DNA from: Favolaschia claudopus
Lineage: Eukaryota > Basidiomycota > Agaricomycetes > Agaricales > Mycenaceae
DNA: 64,000 bases
Assembly: GCA_037176885.1 (NCBI GenBank)
Contig: JAWWNJ010000045.1
Coordinates: 744,001-808,000, forward strand
Reading direction: 5' to 3'
Part shown: piece after piece, positions 1-9,273 of the stretch
How positions within the stretch are numbered: position 1 is the first letter of the stretch
Layout: every line of letters begins with the position of its first letter
Program-made: the position numbers and the translations under genes
Notes under the pieces: model-generated
Database searches by the model: none
Seen by the model: the letters and a program-made list of their open reading frames with translations, nothing else
Told to the model about the DNA's origin: nothing

Positions 1-86
1 CACCTCTTGTATATAAGTAGTCCGCTGGGGATCTCTGATCCCCAGGTTTGTTATCGACTTGGCTCCTGGGCCCTTCTCCCCTTACA
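1..86 (+). repeat. 5' LTR, 3' portion only
   Basis: These 86 bases equal 1399-1484 base for base. They carry the TATA box, a 7-bp palindromic stem (27-43) and the terminal CA. The missing first 100 bp of the LTR should lie just left of the window. Confidence 0.93.
10..54 (+). promoter_or_regulatory. LTR promoter: TATA box, hairpin and presumed start with self-primer
   Basis: TATATAA lies at 10-16. A perfect 7-bp inverted repeat (GGGGATC/GATCCCC, 3-base loop) spans 27-43. The base after it, A44, lies 34 nt from the TATA box, where transcription is expected to start. The first 11 nt from there, AGGTTTGTTAT (44-54), are exactly complementary to 89-99. The start site itself is inferred. Confidence 0.65.
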
Positions 87-88
87 GC

Positions 89-99
89 ATAACAAACCT
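89..99 (+). other. Putative self-priming primer-binding site
   Basis: ATAACAAACCT lies two bases after the LTR end (86). It is the exact reverse complement of 44-54, the presumed first 11 nt of the transcript. The tRNA-type TGG start of a normal primer-binding site is absent. Tf1 and sushi-clade elements prime cDNA synthesis with the first 11 nt of their own mRNA, so position and length both fit. Confidence 0.7.
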
Positions 100-191
100 T
101 CTATTCGACTCTGGCACTCTCCTAGCCCCAGCCGACCACCCTACTTCCTACTCTGCCCTCATCCTACCATCGACCTCACACCTCCCTTGCT

Positions 192-1238
192 ATGGCAACC
201 CCCGCAGTTCCTCAGGACCTTTATTCCTACTGCACTCTCCTTCGAAGCGAACTACAGCGCGTCCACGACCGTCTTGATCGTCTTGAGTTTGGGGACACTG
301 CAGCCTCTACTCCCCGAGGGCATGCCTGGCGCTTCTCCTGGGATGGTGCTCGCTGGGGCTCTGAACCTTCAACCCCAGCCCCTACCCCTGCCATCATCGC
401 TGTCGGCCACACCGCCATACCACTCGCCGAAACCCTCCCTACTGCAGAGGACTCACCGTCCCGCTACTCGTGTACGCTTGTGGTGCCTGACTCGGTCGTC
501 GGGCATATCGTTGGCCGTGGTGGTAAGGGTCTCCATCAGTCGCACGACATTTCCGGCGCCCAGCTTCGAGCCTATACTGATAAGGCTTCCCCCTTGGAGC
601 GCCGTGTATCTATCCGTGGTACCGACCAGCAAATCGGTGAAGCGCTAATTGCGCTTGGGAAGCGTTTCATGCGTAAGCGTATCCGCTCTAAGAAGAAAGG
701 TCCGTCACGCCTTTCCGGGGACCCTGCCCCTCCCCCTCCTGGCCCGGTGCCGGTTTTGCCGAACGCTTCTGGCGAGGGCGCTCGCCCGCTGAAGAAGCGC
801 GCACACCCCGTCCATCCGTTTCAGCCACCAGCTCCGGTTCCGCCCCCTCCAGCGGCCAGTGCTCAGCCGCACCCAGGTGCCGCTACACAGCCAAGGAAGT
901 CTGGGGTGCGATTTGCACCACAGGAGTCTTCCTACCCCGCCTCTCACTCCCTACCCCATAACCCTGCCACCATCTCTATTCCTACGCAGGTAATGGCGTC
1001 CCCTATTCCTACTCCCCGCCCCAGCTCTACTCCTTATGCCCCCTCGGTGGCCATGCCCACTGCCGTCCCGTCCCCCTCTCCACGTTCAGTAGCTCCTTCG
1101 CCTATGGCCATTGACGCTATTCGACCTGAAAGGGGACGTCGACAACAGACGGCACGGCGAGGCGGTGCAGTGTCTGCGTCTGATACGCGGATTGACTCCC
1201 GGGGCAACCTACTCTTCCGTGGCGATCCAGAATTTTGA
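192..1238 (+). CDS. Gag-like protein with KH RNA-binding domain, 348 aa
   Basis: This is the only protein of the LTR element. The ATG at 192 is the first in the internal region. Residues about 10-33 form a short leucine-rich helix that may be a coiled coil. Residues about 92-160 match a KH domain: VVGHIVGRGGKG carries the GXXG loop, and a beta-alpha tail and a basic run (RFMRKRIRSKKK) follow. The rest is low-complexity Pro/Ser/Ala with a basic patch (PERGRRQQTARRGG). There is no CCHC zinc knuckle and no protease or polymerase motif. By position it is a Gag. I infer that the KH domain replaces the usual zinc knuckle in binding element RNA. An alternative is a captured host KH protein. Confidence 0.85.
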   Translation: MATPAVPQDLYSYCTLLRSELQRVHDRLDRLEFGDTAASTPRGHAWRFSWDGARWGSEPSTPAPTPAIIAVGHTAIPLAETLPTAEDSPSRYSCTLVVPDSVVGHIVGRGGKGLHQSHDISGAQLRAYTDKASPLERRVSIRGTDQQIGEALIALGKRFMRKRIRSKKKGPSRLSGDPAPPPPGPVPVLPNASGEGARPLKKRAHPVHPFQPPAPVPPPPAASAQPHPGAATQPRKSGVRFAPQESSYPASHSLPHNPATISIPTQVMASPIPTPRPSSTPYAPSVAMPTAVPSPSPRSVAPSPMAIDAIRPERGRRQQTARRGGAVSASDTRIDSRGNLLFRGDPEF

Positions 1239-1288
1239 AGGATCGTTCATTCTACTGGGCTTTGGTCTTCGTCGAGGCGACGAATCTT

Positions 1289-1298
1289 GAAGAGGGGG
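1289..1298 (+). other. Polypurine tract before the 3' LTR
   Basis: GAAGAGGGGG abuts the TG of the 3' LTR, where plus-strand DNA synthesis of an LTR element is primed. Confidence 0.8.
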
Positions 1299-1484
1299 TG
1301 ATGTCAGGGGACTCCACAGCTATGACGTCTTCTGACTTGGGCAGAAGTTCTCTGTCTCCAAGACATCATGCTGTGCTCACTTATGTCATATCTTACGTCA
1401 CCTCTTGTATATAAGTAGTCCGCTGGGGATCTCTGATCCCCAGGTTTGTTATCGACTTGGCTCCTGGGCCCTTCTCCCCTTACA
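1299..1484 (+). repeat. 3' LTR, complete, 186 bp
   Basis: It begins TGATGTCAGG and ends CCCTTACA, so it has TG...CA termini. It follows the purine run 1289-1298. Inside are a TATA box at 1408-1414 and the copy of the self-primer at 1442-1452. The next five bases, CCGTC, are the candidate target-site duplication but cannot be compared with the left flank. Confidence 0.9.
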
Positions 1485-1933
1485 CCGTCAGTTGTCGGTG
1501 TAGGCAGGGAACAGGCTGCATACAACAATGTCGAGTCAGTCATATGGTCTTTGGGGGGGTGGGAGTGCTCTCCTACAAGACACTACAACATGACAACAAC
1601 AGTTTCCGTTCCCATTGCGACTCGCGAGGTTAGCAGCTTGTATATTACTTCACGCGCCTCGAGGCTAAACGGCGAGTTTGACTTAGATCGTTCCAGAGCT
1701 TGAAGACATTGACAGCGTCGAGCACGAAGGAGAAGACGACCTCTTACTAGTTTCGCGGTCGTCGACTTTGTAGAGTTTAGCGTCACAATACGAGCAACGA
1801 TGACTTGTACAATACGAATAAATTGATATAAATTACGAAAATAGCACAAACAAAACTTGAGCGTCAAATATCAACGAGGCACGAGCTACAATCGTAGAGA
1901 ACGTACTTCAGTGACTTTCAAATCAGCCGATGT
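1485..1933. other. Intergenic: LTR-element right flank and 3' end of F-box gene
   Basis: I see no coding frame with splice or start support. Only short chance open frames occur here. Confidence 0.6.
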
Positions 1934-3461
1934 CTACCGACTAAACCTCGCCATCTCTGTACAGTAAGAAGAATGAACCAAATCTCCGTTTTCCGCGAAC
2001 GAAGAAGCCACAGGCACGTTAAATTGGAGGCGGTGGTCCAAATCTCCGGGCCAAATCACAGACAGGCGGGAAGATGAAGCACCACCCAGTCGGTTTGCGA
2101 TACGTCTCAACAGTTTATCCGGCACATATTCATCGAACACGACCTCTTGCAGCCTTGGTAGGGCGTCTGGCCAATGCACGGTGATAGCATGGAATACGAG
2201 ATAGAGCCCATGGGCGCAACCCCGGGTATCGAGTCGGGTGATATTGGGAAACAAGCGGAGGATGTCCAGAAGCACCTCGACGGTGGGAAGCCCAATACGG
2301 ACAGACAATCTGTCGATGGTCTGTCCCACGTCACCAAAATGCTCCAAAATGCCGATCACAGCGTCGTCGGTGGTAGCTTCGTATTGCAGATTGGCGAGTG
2401 CAGGCATGTGGAGCATGACAATCGCACGCAGAGAGGAAGGGGTCTCCACAACGAGACTAAGATGCGTCAATGACTGCATCGTGGGCGGGTCTAAAGCCAC
2501 AGTATCGTAGTCATAGAACGACACCCAGTTAAAGCGAAGGTACTGAAGCAGGGGCGTATGTCGCAAGACAAGGAAGAGCTGGGCAACGGATAGGCTGGAG
2601 AGGTTGTAAAACCGTTCGAGGGTCAACGAAGTCAATGAAGAGGACATGTAGGGTGTTGTCCAGAGAGTAATATTTTCCGCCACGGTGAGGTTGTCGATGA
2701 CGGGCATCTGGCCGCCAAACAGCGGAGGGATGACTGGTTCGTCGTCCAGCATGGTGTCTTCAGGGATCCAACGATACGCCGACGATTGCACTACGGCGCA
2801 ACGAAGAGCCATTGCGTTGACGCTCGACAGGTGGTCGAGAATCAAGCGAGACAAGGACACGTCCTCCACTTTCATGAACAAGAAAACGCAGCGGGAGAAG
2901 GCTTGACCCAACGCCCTGATGCATCCGTCCAGCCATTCTTCAAAGCCCCGCACATACTGTGGACCGGTGCCTCGAAAACTGAAAGCCAAAGACACGTTGA
3001 TAGAGCCGGTTCGTTTCTCGAAGTCGTGTATGTGATGAAGGCGGGAACTGGGCTGCAGACAGAACGCGGAATGGAAGCAAATCATGCCCTTTATCACGCG
3101 CATCCAATGTTTGCAAATGAAGGCCAGACGAATGCGAGTGCTACGCCATCTATCGGGACGGTCGTCGAATCGCTCAAAAACGAGGATCAATATTGCAGCA
3201 AGTATCTCGTCAGGAAAACTCCTGAACTTGACACCTACAGAACACACACAGCAAGGTCAGCGAATTCAAATAAACACAGAAGGTTTGAAAAAGGTGACTC
3301 GTACAGGCGGTAGGAGGGAGGCGGTATATCTCAGTAAACTTCAGATAGGCCAAAGTCATAGTAGAACCCCAGCCCAGTGGGTGAGAAGCCACAGTGTATC
3401 GGACGTCTTTTTCAGAGTCAGTGTCACTGACATGGTCGTCCCATTCTATGTCAGAAGACAT
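1934..3461 (-). CDS. F-box/LRR-like protein 1, 485 aa
   Basis: Model: exons 3461-3305 and 3234-1934, with a 70-nt intron (GTACGA...CTGAC...TAG). The long exon has no ATG before its F-box motif (SFPDEILAAIL, then ICKHWMRV), so an upstream exon is required. The chosen one restores frame from the ATG at 3461 and adds an acidic N-terminus (SDIEWDDHVSDTDSEKD). F-box proteins of this kind recruit substrates to SCF ubiquitin ligases through Skp1. The C-terminal half has irregular leucine-rich repeats for substrate binding. It is first in a run of five minus-strand F-box genes. The exon-1 junction is the weakest part of the model. Confidence 0.72.
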
Positions 3462-3915
3462 AGCGAAATTGTCCAGAATACACGCAGAATATCGAACTTG
3501 AAGGGCGGAATCAAGGCAGTACCGCAACATAGTTTCGAGTTATAAGCCATAATCAAGATCTCCAATAGGAATAGAAGCCGAAGAGCAGGGACAATCACAG
3601 AGAACCGAAAACGATAATGTCGTCCATAAAAGGAAATAAAAATTTTACGTTATATTTGTTCGTATTGATATAACGTCATCAATTGATACACTTCTTCACC
3701 CTCATAGTGTCGCAAAACCGGTGGGCGGTGTGCAGTCCCGTGCAGTGATCCGAAACTTTGGCCGATTTTTCGCAAGTTACCATGCAGGAAATATACTCGT
3801 CGATTCCAAATGGCTGCAAGCTATCTATTCTATAACATACAAAGACATAAGTATCGCACCGCGCTCTTTCATCGACATATTGGACTTTGCTAGGTAAAAG
3901 GAACTGATTATCCTG
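3462..3915. other. Intergenic between F-box genes
   Basis: AT-rich and without coding signal on either strand. It holds the promoter of the gene starting at 3461 and the 3' region of the next copy. Confidence 0.6.
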
Positions 3916-5100
3916 CTAATTCAATGGACGTGCACGAACCAAGCGCCCCTGTTGAATGATAGTAAAATTGCTCGCAAACTGTCCAGCAGCAATGATCTCC
4001 ATGAGCGATTCATTGAAGACACCACCGCACATCACCTCCTGCAGACTTCTCAAATACCCTCCTTCCACCACGAACTCCGCCAGAGCAGTGGCTCCCTCAG
4101 CACCACAGTAACCGACGTCGAGGTGAGAGACGACGCGCATGACCCGCAGCGCTGCGAGGACCGACCCACCCACATCGTACCTCTGCAAGAGAACGACAGA
4201 CTTGCTGCATGCAAATATAGTGGCATTGGCGCGGACGACGTCTTGGATCGAAGCATCCCGGATCGCTCGCACCTCCAACAAATCAAGAGCGCACACATCG
4301 AGTCCTGCGACGACGGCCGCCTCAGTCGAGTGCTCACAACACACATACAGCGAGCGGAGGGCTTTCAACTGAGCAAACTGCGTCGAGTTCGAAGGAGGTA
4401 TACAAACCCGATCGAGCACGAGCTTTTCCAGCGAAGAAGCCTCGGACATGGCATTCCAAAATCCAATACTCTCTCCGCTGCTACTTCCTCGCAGCGTGAG
4501 CTCGCGAAGCGCATGGCGCAAAGAGCTGGGTACGGACAGCAGAGAAATGTCGACAATTTCGAGCGACGATATTTGATGCGTGAGCGGGAAACTCATTTCA
4601 TCGGCCCCTACCACGTCGGTCCACATAGACTTCAACGCGAGACGCTGTAACCTGGGCCAGGGATGGACGGCAAACCAGTCGACAACGCGCCTGACATCTG
4701 ATTCCGGACCGTCCACGATTTGCAACTTTACAACCTTCTTTGAAGCAGGGGCGAGTTCGCAGGTCAGCATATCCAACAACATCTCCGTCGACATGCAGTT
4801 CACAATCTCGTCTTTTCCAGATTTCTTGACGTGCTTCGGGAAGTCCAGATGTATAGTGATGGAAGTTGAGGACCCCTCCGAGCAGCGCGATAGGCAGCGG
4901 CGAAGAAAAATGGCGGTGGTGAACCTCTGTACATCGATGGAGGTCCAAAGCGCAGCGCATTGTTCTGCAGCGTCCTTCCAGAAACGGCTGACAAGACACA
5001 AAGTCCGCCTCTGGTCGACGATGTCAACCAGATTCGTGTCCAGAGCGATAGTCTCCACTTGAATAGCCTGCACGGTCTCGATCGGGAGAGACGGACACAT
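3916..5100 (-). CDS. F-box/LRR-like protein 2, 394 aa
   Basis: A single exon with a true ATG at 5100. The N-terminus reads LPIETVQAIQ, then LCLVSRFWKDAAEQCAALW, which is the F-box pattern common in agarics (LPxE..., CxVxxxW, ...LW). The remainder has leucine-rich repeat spacing, as in F-box/LRR substrate adaptors. It differs from its neighbours in lacking introns. It is divergent in sequence from the adjacent copies, so the cluster is old or fast-evolving. The substrate is unknown. Confidence 0.8.
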   Translation of the reverse strand: MCPSLPIETVQAIQVETIALDTNLVDIVDQRRTLCLVSRFWKDAAEQCAALWTSIDVQRFTTAIFLRRCLSRCSEGSSTSITIHLDFPKHVKKSGKDEIVNCMSTEMLLDMLTCELAPASKKVVKLQIVDGPESDVRRVVDWFAVHPWPRLQRLALKSMWTDVVGADEMSFPLTHQISSLEIVDISLLSVPSSLRHALRELTLRGSSSGESIGFWNAMSEASSLEKLVLDRVCIPPSNSTQFAQLKALRSLYVCCEHSTEAAVVAGLDVCALDLLEVRAIRDASIQDVVRANATIFACSKSVVLLQRYDVGGSVLAALRVMRVVSHLDVGYCGAEGATALAEFVVEGGYLRSLQEVMCGGVFNESLMEIIAAGQFASNFTIIQQGRLVRARPLN

Positions 5101-5371
5101 CGAAGAAAACGATAAAGTATTGAATTGGTTGGATTCGAGAGTCTTGTTTAATTTGTTGGTTTGTATACAAGGACGGCATCAAATATGGTCACGGACCTAG
5201 ATCGCTGCAAGAGCGCGGAGTCGACTGCAGTTGAATTACTGGAATGGCCACCGACAGTAAACAGTTTAACGACGTTCAACTAGGCGAAAAAGAGTTTGTT
5301 TAGAAGACTAATCAAGCCCCAAAGAGGTAACGCCGATCCGAACAGATATATTTACACCGCTTTACGTCATA

Positions 5372-7260
5372 CTACCCATCTAATCTTCGCTTCGCACTCG
5401 GAAACAAGAGAGGAATACTAAGGTAGTCGGCCATGCAGTCAGGCGCTATCTGGGAGGCGTCGTAGCCGTCAACCTCCACAAAGTCCAAGCTTTGCAAACT
5501 GCAGCCTTGCGACGACCTCTTCAACAGACCTCTATACAATTCGGTCCACCAACAACCTCGTACCACCAAAGACTGCAAAGCAGGCAGTACCATTCTCGAC
5601 ACTCCATCTGTCTCGACCTCCGCAGCTAGACAATCCAGTATATGCGGCAGCGTGCAACGTGAAACATCCAACACAGAAGCCGTGCCAAGGCTTCCCAAAA
5701 GCCTACCGATTCGTTCTGCTGTAAAAAAGGTGCCTTCCAAACGGACCGACCTAGCGGGCAACACCAGGCCACTGTCAACATACATCGCGATGTCTCTATC
5801 CGTCGCAAAGGCCAAGGTAAGGTGTTGAAGCCAAGGAAGCGCAAGACGTTTGAAAAATCGAAGCAGGTCAGGGACTGTGTCGGGAACTCGATGGTCTATC
5901 ACCAAATGCAATTCGCGCAAACGGACGGGTTTTTTCTGCGACGGCAAAGTAGATCCTCGTGGTAGGTCAATCCACACCCCAAATCCTCTAATTTCAAGGA
6001 AATGCAGGTGCTGTGCGACAGAGAATAGCGCGAGCATGTCGTCGTCAGCCGGCCAGGACGAGTGCGCGGGTTGGAGATCTATCAGGCGAAGACGCTGCAG
6101 GCACCCCAATGATCGTACAAGAAGGAAGGGGAACTGGGTACCAGACACCGTCAGATCCACCATCTTTTCGTAGAAAAAAGGACGGTAAGGAGGGGGGGCG
6201 ATTGCAAAAGGAAAACCCTGGCATCTGATACCAAGTTCGACCAGAGTGCGCGGCGAGAAAACAGTGACTATGTCAACAACAGCTTGCACCATGCGCGGGT
6301 TCACGGAAACGATCCACAGAGCCACCCAGCGCGGGATGGTATCGAACGTCAAATGGACCAAGCGCTCCAAGTGTTGGACACCAAATACACGCTGCTGGTA
6401 CGTCTGCACCAACGTCTTGCGCGACTTATCGCTAACTATCGCGCGAATAGGGCGGGAACCGGAAACCTGCACGAATTTCTCCATGGACACCGCAGTTGAC
6501 GACGGAGAGATAGACAAGGTCGACCAGAAGAAAGGCGAAGCATCGACGACACCTCTCCAATGCTGACAGACTCGACTGAGGTCGCATCGCAACGCTCGAA
6601 ACTGTGCAGCAGATGGGGATAGTCCTTGTCCAACAAGCGCGAACAACGTCGCGAGCAGCTCGACAGGTAAGGTATTCACATAACAAGCTATTAACGGAAG
6701 CTGAGAAACACGTAATTTCGAAGACAGAACGAGAAAACTGACGGGCGTCAGAGGAACTATCCTCGTCCAAGGCAGAATCGTCTAACACTGGAGGGCAAGA
6801 ACTCGGCGCGAAGTGAATCTGAAGTCAGAAAGAAAGAATACATGGTAGTGGCTTTAGCGAAAGCCAGACACAGAGAATGGAATGACCCTACGTCCTTTGC
6901 AATGGGTAACAACCTGATAGACAGTCGACCAGATTCATCCAAAATCACCTCCGCAGCGGGCAACGGAAATCTAGCGGCCAGCAAGTTGTAGAAGCGCGAT
7001 AATCCGACACGCAACTGTTCATTGGCGTAACTGTGAACAAGCACAATAACCAAATCAGGACCGTCAAGCACTACCGAATAAACACGCAGACTAAGTCTCA
7101 CTTTTCCAGATGAACGACAAGAGCGCTGAAAAAAGTATGTCAGCGAGTTAAGAAAAATTCACAGCACCCAACAACGGTAATAGACGGACAACACAGTGAG
7201 AAAATATAAACATAGTAACACCCACCTTTTATCTGCAGGACGAGACGATGAGGGCGGCAT
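5372..7260 (-). CDS. F-box/LRR-like protein 3 with long N-terminal extension, 529 aa
   Basis: Five exons: 7260-7226, 7125-7102, 7030-6892, 6818-6743 and 6687-5372. The introns are 100, 71, 73 and 55 nt, and all restore one frame. The big exon opens without an ATG, and the F-box (NTLPVELLATLF, LSRVCQHWRGVV) needs the upstream exons. The added N-terminus of about 95 aa has a helical part (YANEQLRVGLSRFYNLLAARF) and an acidic stretch (DDSALDEDSSSDA). Leucine-rich repeats follow the F-box. The likely role is an SCF substrate adaptor. The exon chain relies on splice consensus and phase only, but four consecutive junctions agree. Confidence 0.78.
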
Positions 7261-7431
7261 CGGAAGATGTGATTCAACGCGACGAGCGGAATAACAAACG
7301 GACGACGCAGACAAGCCGAAATCGACACAATGGGGGCAAACGCTGATCGAATGACAGGTCGGCTTTATTCACCGCAAAAGTAACTAATTCCATACAGACA
7401 GATCAGGCGATACAGAAGGCTACCTAATGAG

Positions 7432-8762
7432 CTACCCAATGACAGGCGCAGGCACCAACTCCACTCCATCACGACCGGCCACCCGGCCCAATAACGCCAT
7501 ACTGTTGGTAGAACGCGCCGGGGCAACAACACAGAGTGCGGCCGAAAAATTGGTAGCATGACGACACACCAATATGTCGCGGGCGAGAACATCTGTAATG
7601 AACGCGAACGTGACGGACCTCAGCTCCGGGCAAAGACCCTTTCGATGCAACGAAAGACCATGGAAGGCGAAAAGGAAATCATCACCCGCCCCACTACCAT
7701 CAAGTTCCTCAAGGCCGGGAGACGCGCGCATCAGCAGTTCCAAGGCACTGATGGTGATCGCTACCGATGACAGAACCAACCTAGACAGTGGAGACAGCAG
7801 CCCCGGGCTGCTACGGGTTATGGTGTGCGCGGGACGACCATCCGGGAGGCGCAAATCCAAGGTGCGAAGTGCCGGCATATCCAAACAGGCGAACATCCAC
7901 ACCAATTCGCTACAGTCCAAGAACACTTCGACACGTTCCAGGACAAGCATGACGACCTTGTGGTCGACCAAATCCAGCAGGGCTCCATGAGAGAGCGGTA
8001 AAGAGCAGTTCACATAGCGAACCGACAAGGAAACCAAATTCGGCAGCGCAGCGAAGATCTGGCGTAAGACCATCAAGCGCGGGTGATGGAAATTTTTCAT
8101 GTGAGCCAAAGTAAGTCGAGTAACAGACTGGATGCTGATCGCCCAGTCAATAGACGGCAGGTGATGGAGGAAGGTGAGGGATGCAATCGAAGTCTCGCCA
8201 CCGTTAGCGATCAACATCCTACGAGTGTACAAGGAAGGACAGAAGTCGAAAACGACGCGGCCCAGCGTAGGAGGTACAAGATCGGTAAAAAGGCGGAGTA
8301 CTGGTTCGCACGCGCTGCGAGACTCGACGCGGAGCCTGATGGAAAAACTAGCGGACAAGAGGGGAAGGAGCTTTGCAAACAACATGGATATGCGATCCGC
8401 AGCAGTACCTGCCGTAGCGAACGCGCGAGCACCGAAAATCGCGACGACCTGTAAAGGAAGGCCAGACGCATGTGTACGAATGAAGGTGAGCTTCGGCAGC
8501 TTCGTTCTTTCGGTTATACGGACAACAGTCCACAGCGAGGCATCCTGGTCAGTGACCTGTCGCCAGTAGGCGGAGACGCAACGAATGGAGTGCCGGTCCT
8601 TGTGGGGGTCATCCAGGGTAGCGAGCGGAGCGGGTAGCGTGAACTTGAATATACGCGTGAGGAGCTCGATGGGCACATTGTGTATCCCGCAAGGCACTTC
8701 AACGAACTTGTAAAAAGTCAGGATATACTAATATAATGGGACGAACGCCTAACTGGATCCAT
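7432..8762 (-). CDS. F-box/LRR-like protein 4, 427 aa
   Basis: The F-box reads NVPIELLTRIFKF and then IRCVSAYWRQVTDQDASLW near residue 15, followed by leucine-rich repeats. The large exon (8706-7432) has no ATG upstream of the F-box. I propose a 9-nt first exon 8762-8754 (Met-Asp-Pro) and a 47-nt intron with branch CTGAC and 3' end ACAAG. Its 5' site GTTAGG is weak, so the start is tentative while the body of the gene is firm. It lies between two similar genes on the same strand. Confidence 0.72.
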
Positions 8763-9273
8763 TGCAGATAAAAAGGTTGACGCTAGTATAAAAACAGGAC
8801 AGGATAGAGGAAGCGAGAAAGAAGGTGATGACGAAAAGCTACCGACAAATCAGTTTTTTAACCAGTACCCAGAGGCAACTTCTATAGACACCGGCTGAAA
8901 TACCAAGCTCAAGCATCCGTTTTGCGTATTTAAGAGCTGATTCCAATTCTACGCAGCACAGAGCACATCTGGACCGATACACTGACCTTATGCATTATAT
9001 GGTTTTATTTCGGAGCACTATCAAGCGGCAACTTGGTGGCGGCTGTCTCTTTCTTCCAACAAATTTGCTTCCGAATGTCAATCATATTTCTCGATTATAA
9101 TGTTAGTCTGAACAATTGACATACTACGTTCAGGCATATCGAGTACACGGAGTGCAAGGTTTCAATAAGGCACAACGGTCAACTATAGACGGGACGAATA
9201 CAAGCGAAGGAAACAATTCTAGACGACAACAAGCAGGGGTGTCCTTGATAGGTCAAAGCAAAAGTCAACAGCA
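8763..9273. other. Intergenic between F-box genes
   Basis: AT-rich, with no convincing coding sequence. It includes the 5' region of F-box gene 4, where a further upstream exon cannot be excluded. Confidence 0.55.

Larger units (their letters stand above)
1..1484 (+). mobile_element. Non-autonomous LTR retroelement with a KH-domain Gag-like protein (5' LTR truncated by window)
   Basis: Two direct copies of the same LTR flank one open frame. The left copy is cut by the window edge (1-86) and the right one is complete (1299-1484). They are identical over the shared 86 bp, which points to a recent insertion. The right LTR starts TG, ends CA and follows a purine run. The internal part is only 1212 bp and holds one protein (192-1238). 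There is no protease, reverse transcriptase, RNase H or integrase, so the element must borrow enzymes. The layout resembles gag-only terminal-repeat elements known from plants. Self-complementarity between the presumed mRNA 5' end and the base just after the LTR points to Tf1/sushi-type self-priming. The left flank, and so the target-site duplication, lies outside the window. Confidence 0.88.

Noticed and set aside
87..110. tRNA-type primer-binding site after the 5' LTR
   Set aside because: No TGG start or match to common primer tRNAs. Self-complementarity to the LTR explains the site better.
1583..1867. 94-aa minus-strand frame beside the LTR element
   Set aside because: Chance open frame in AT-rich sequence with no motif.
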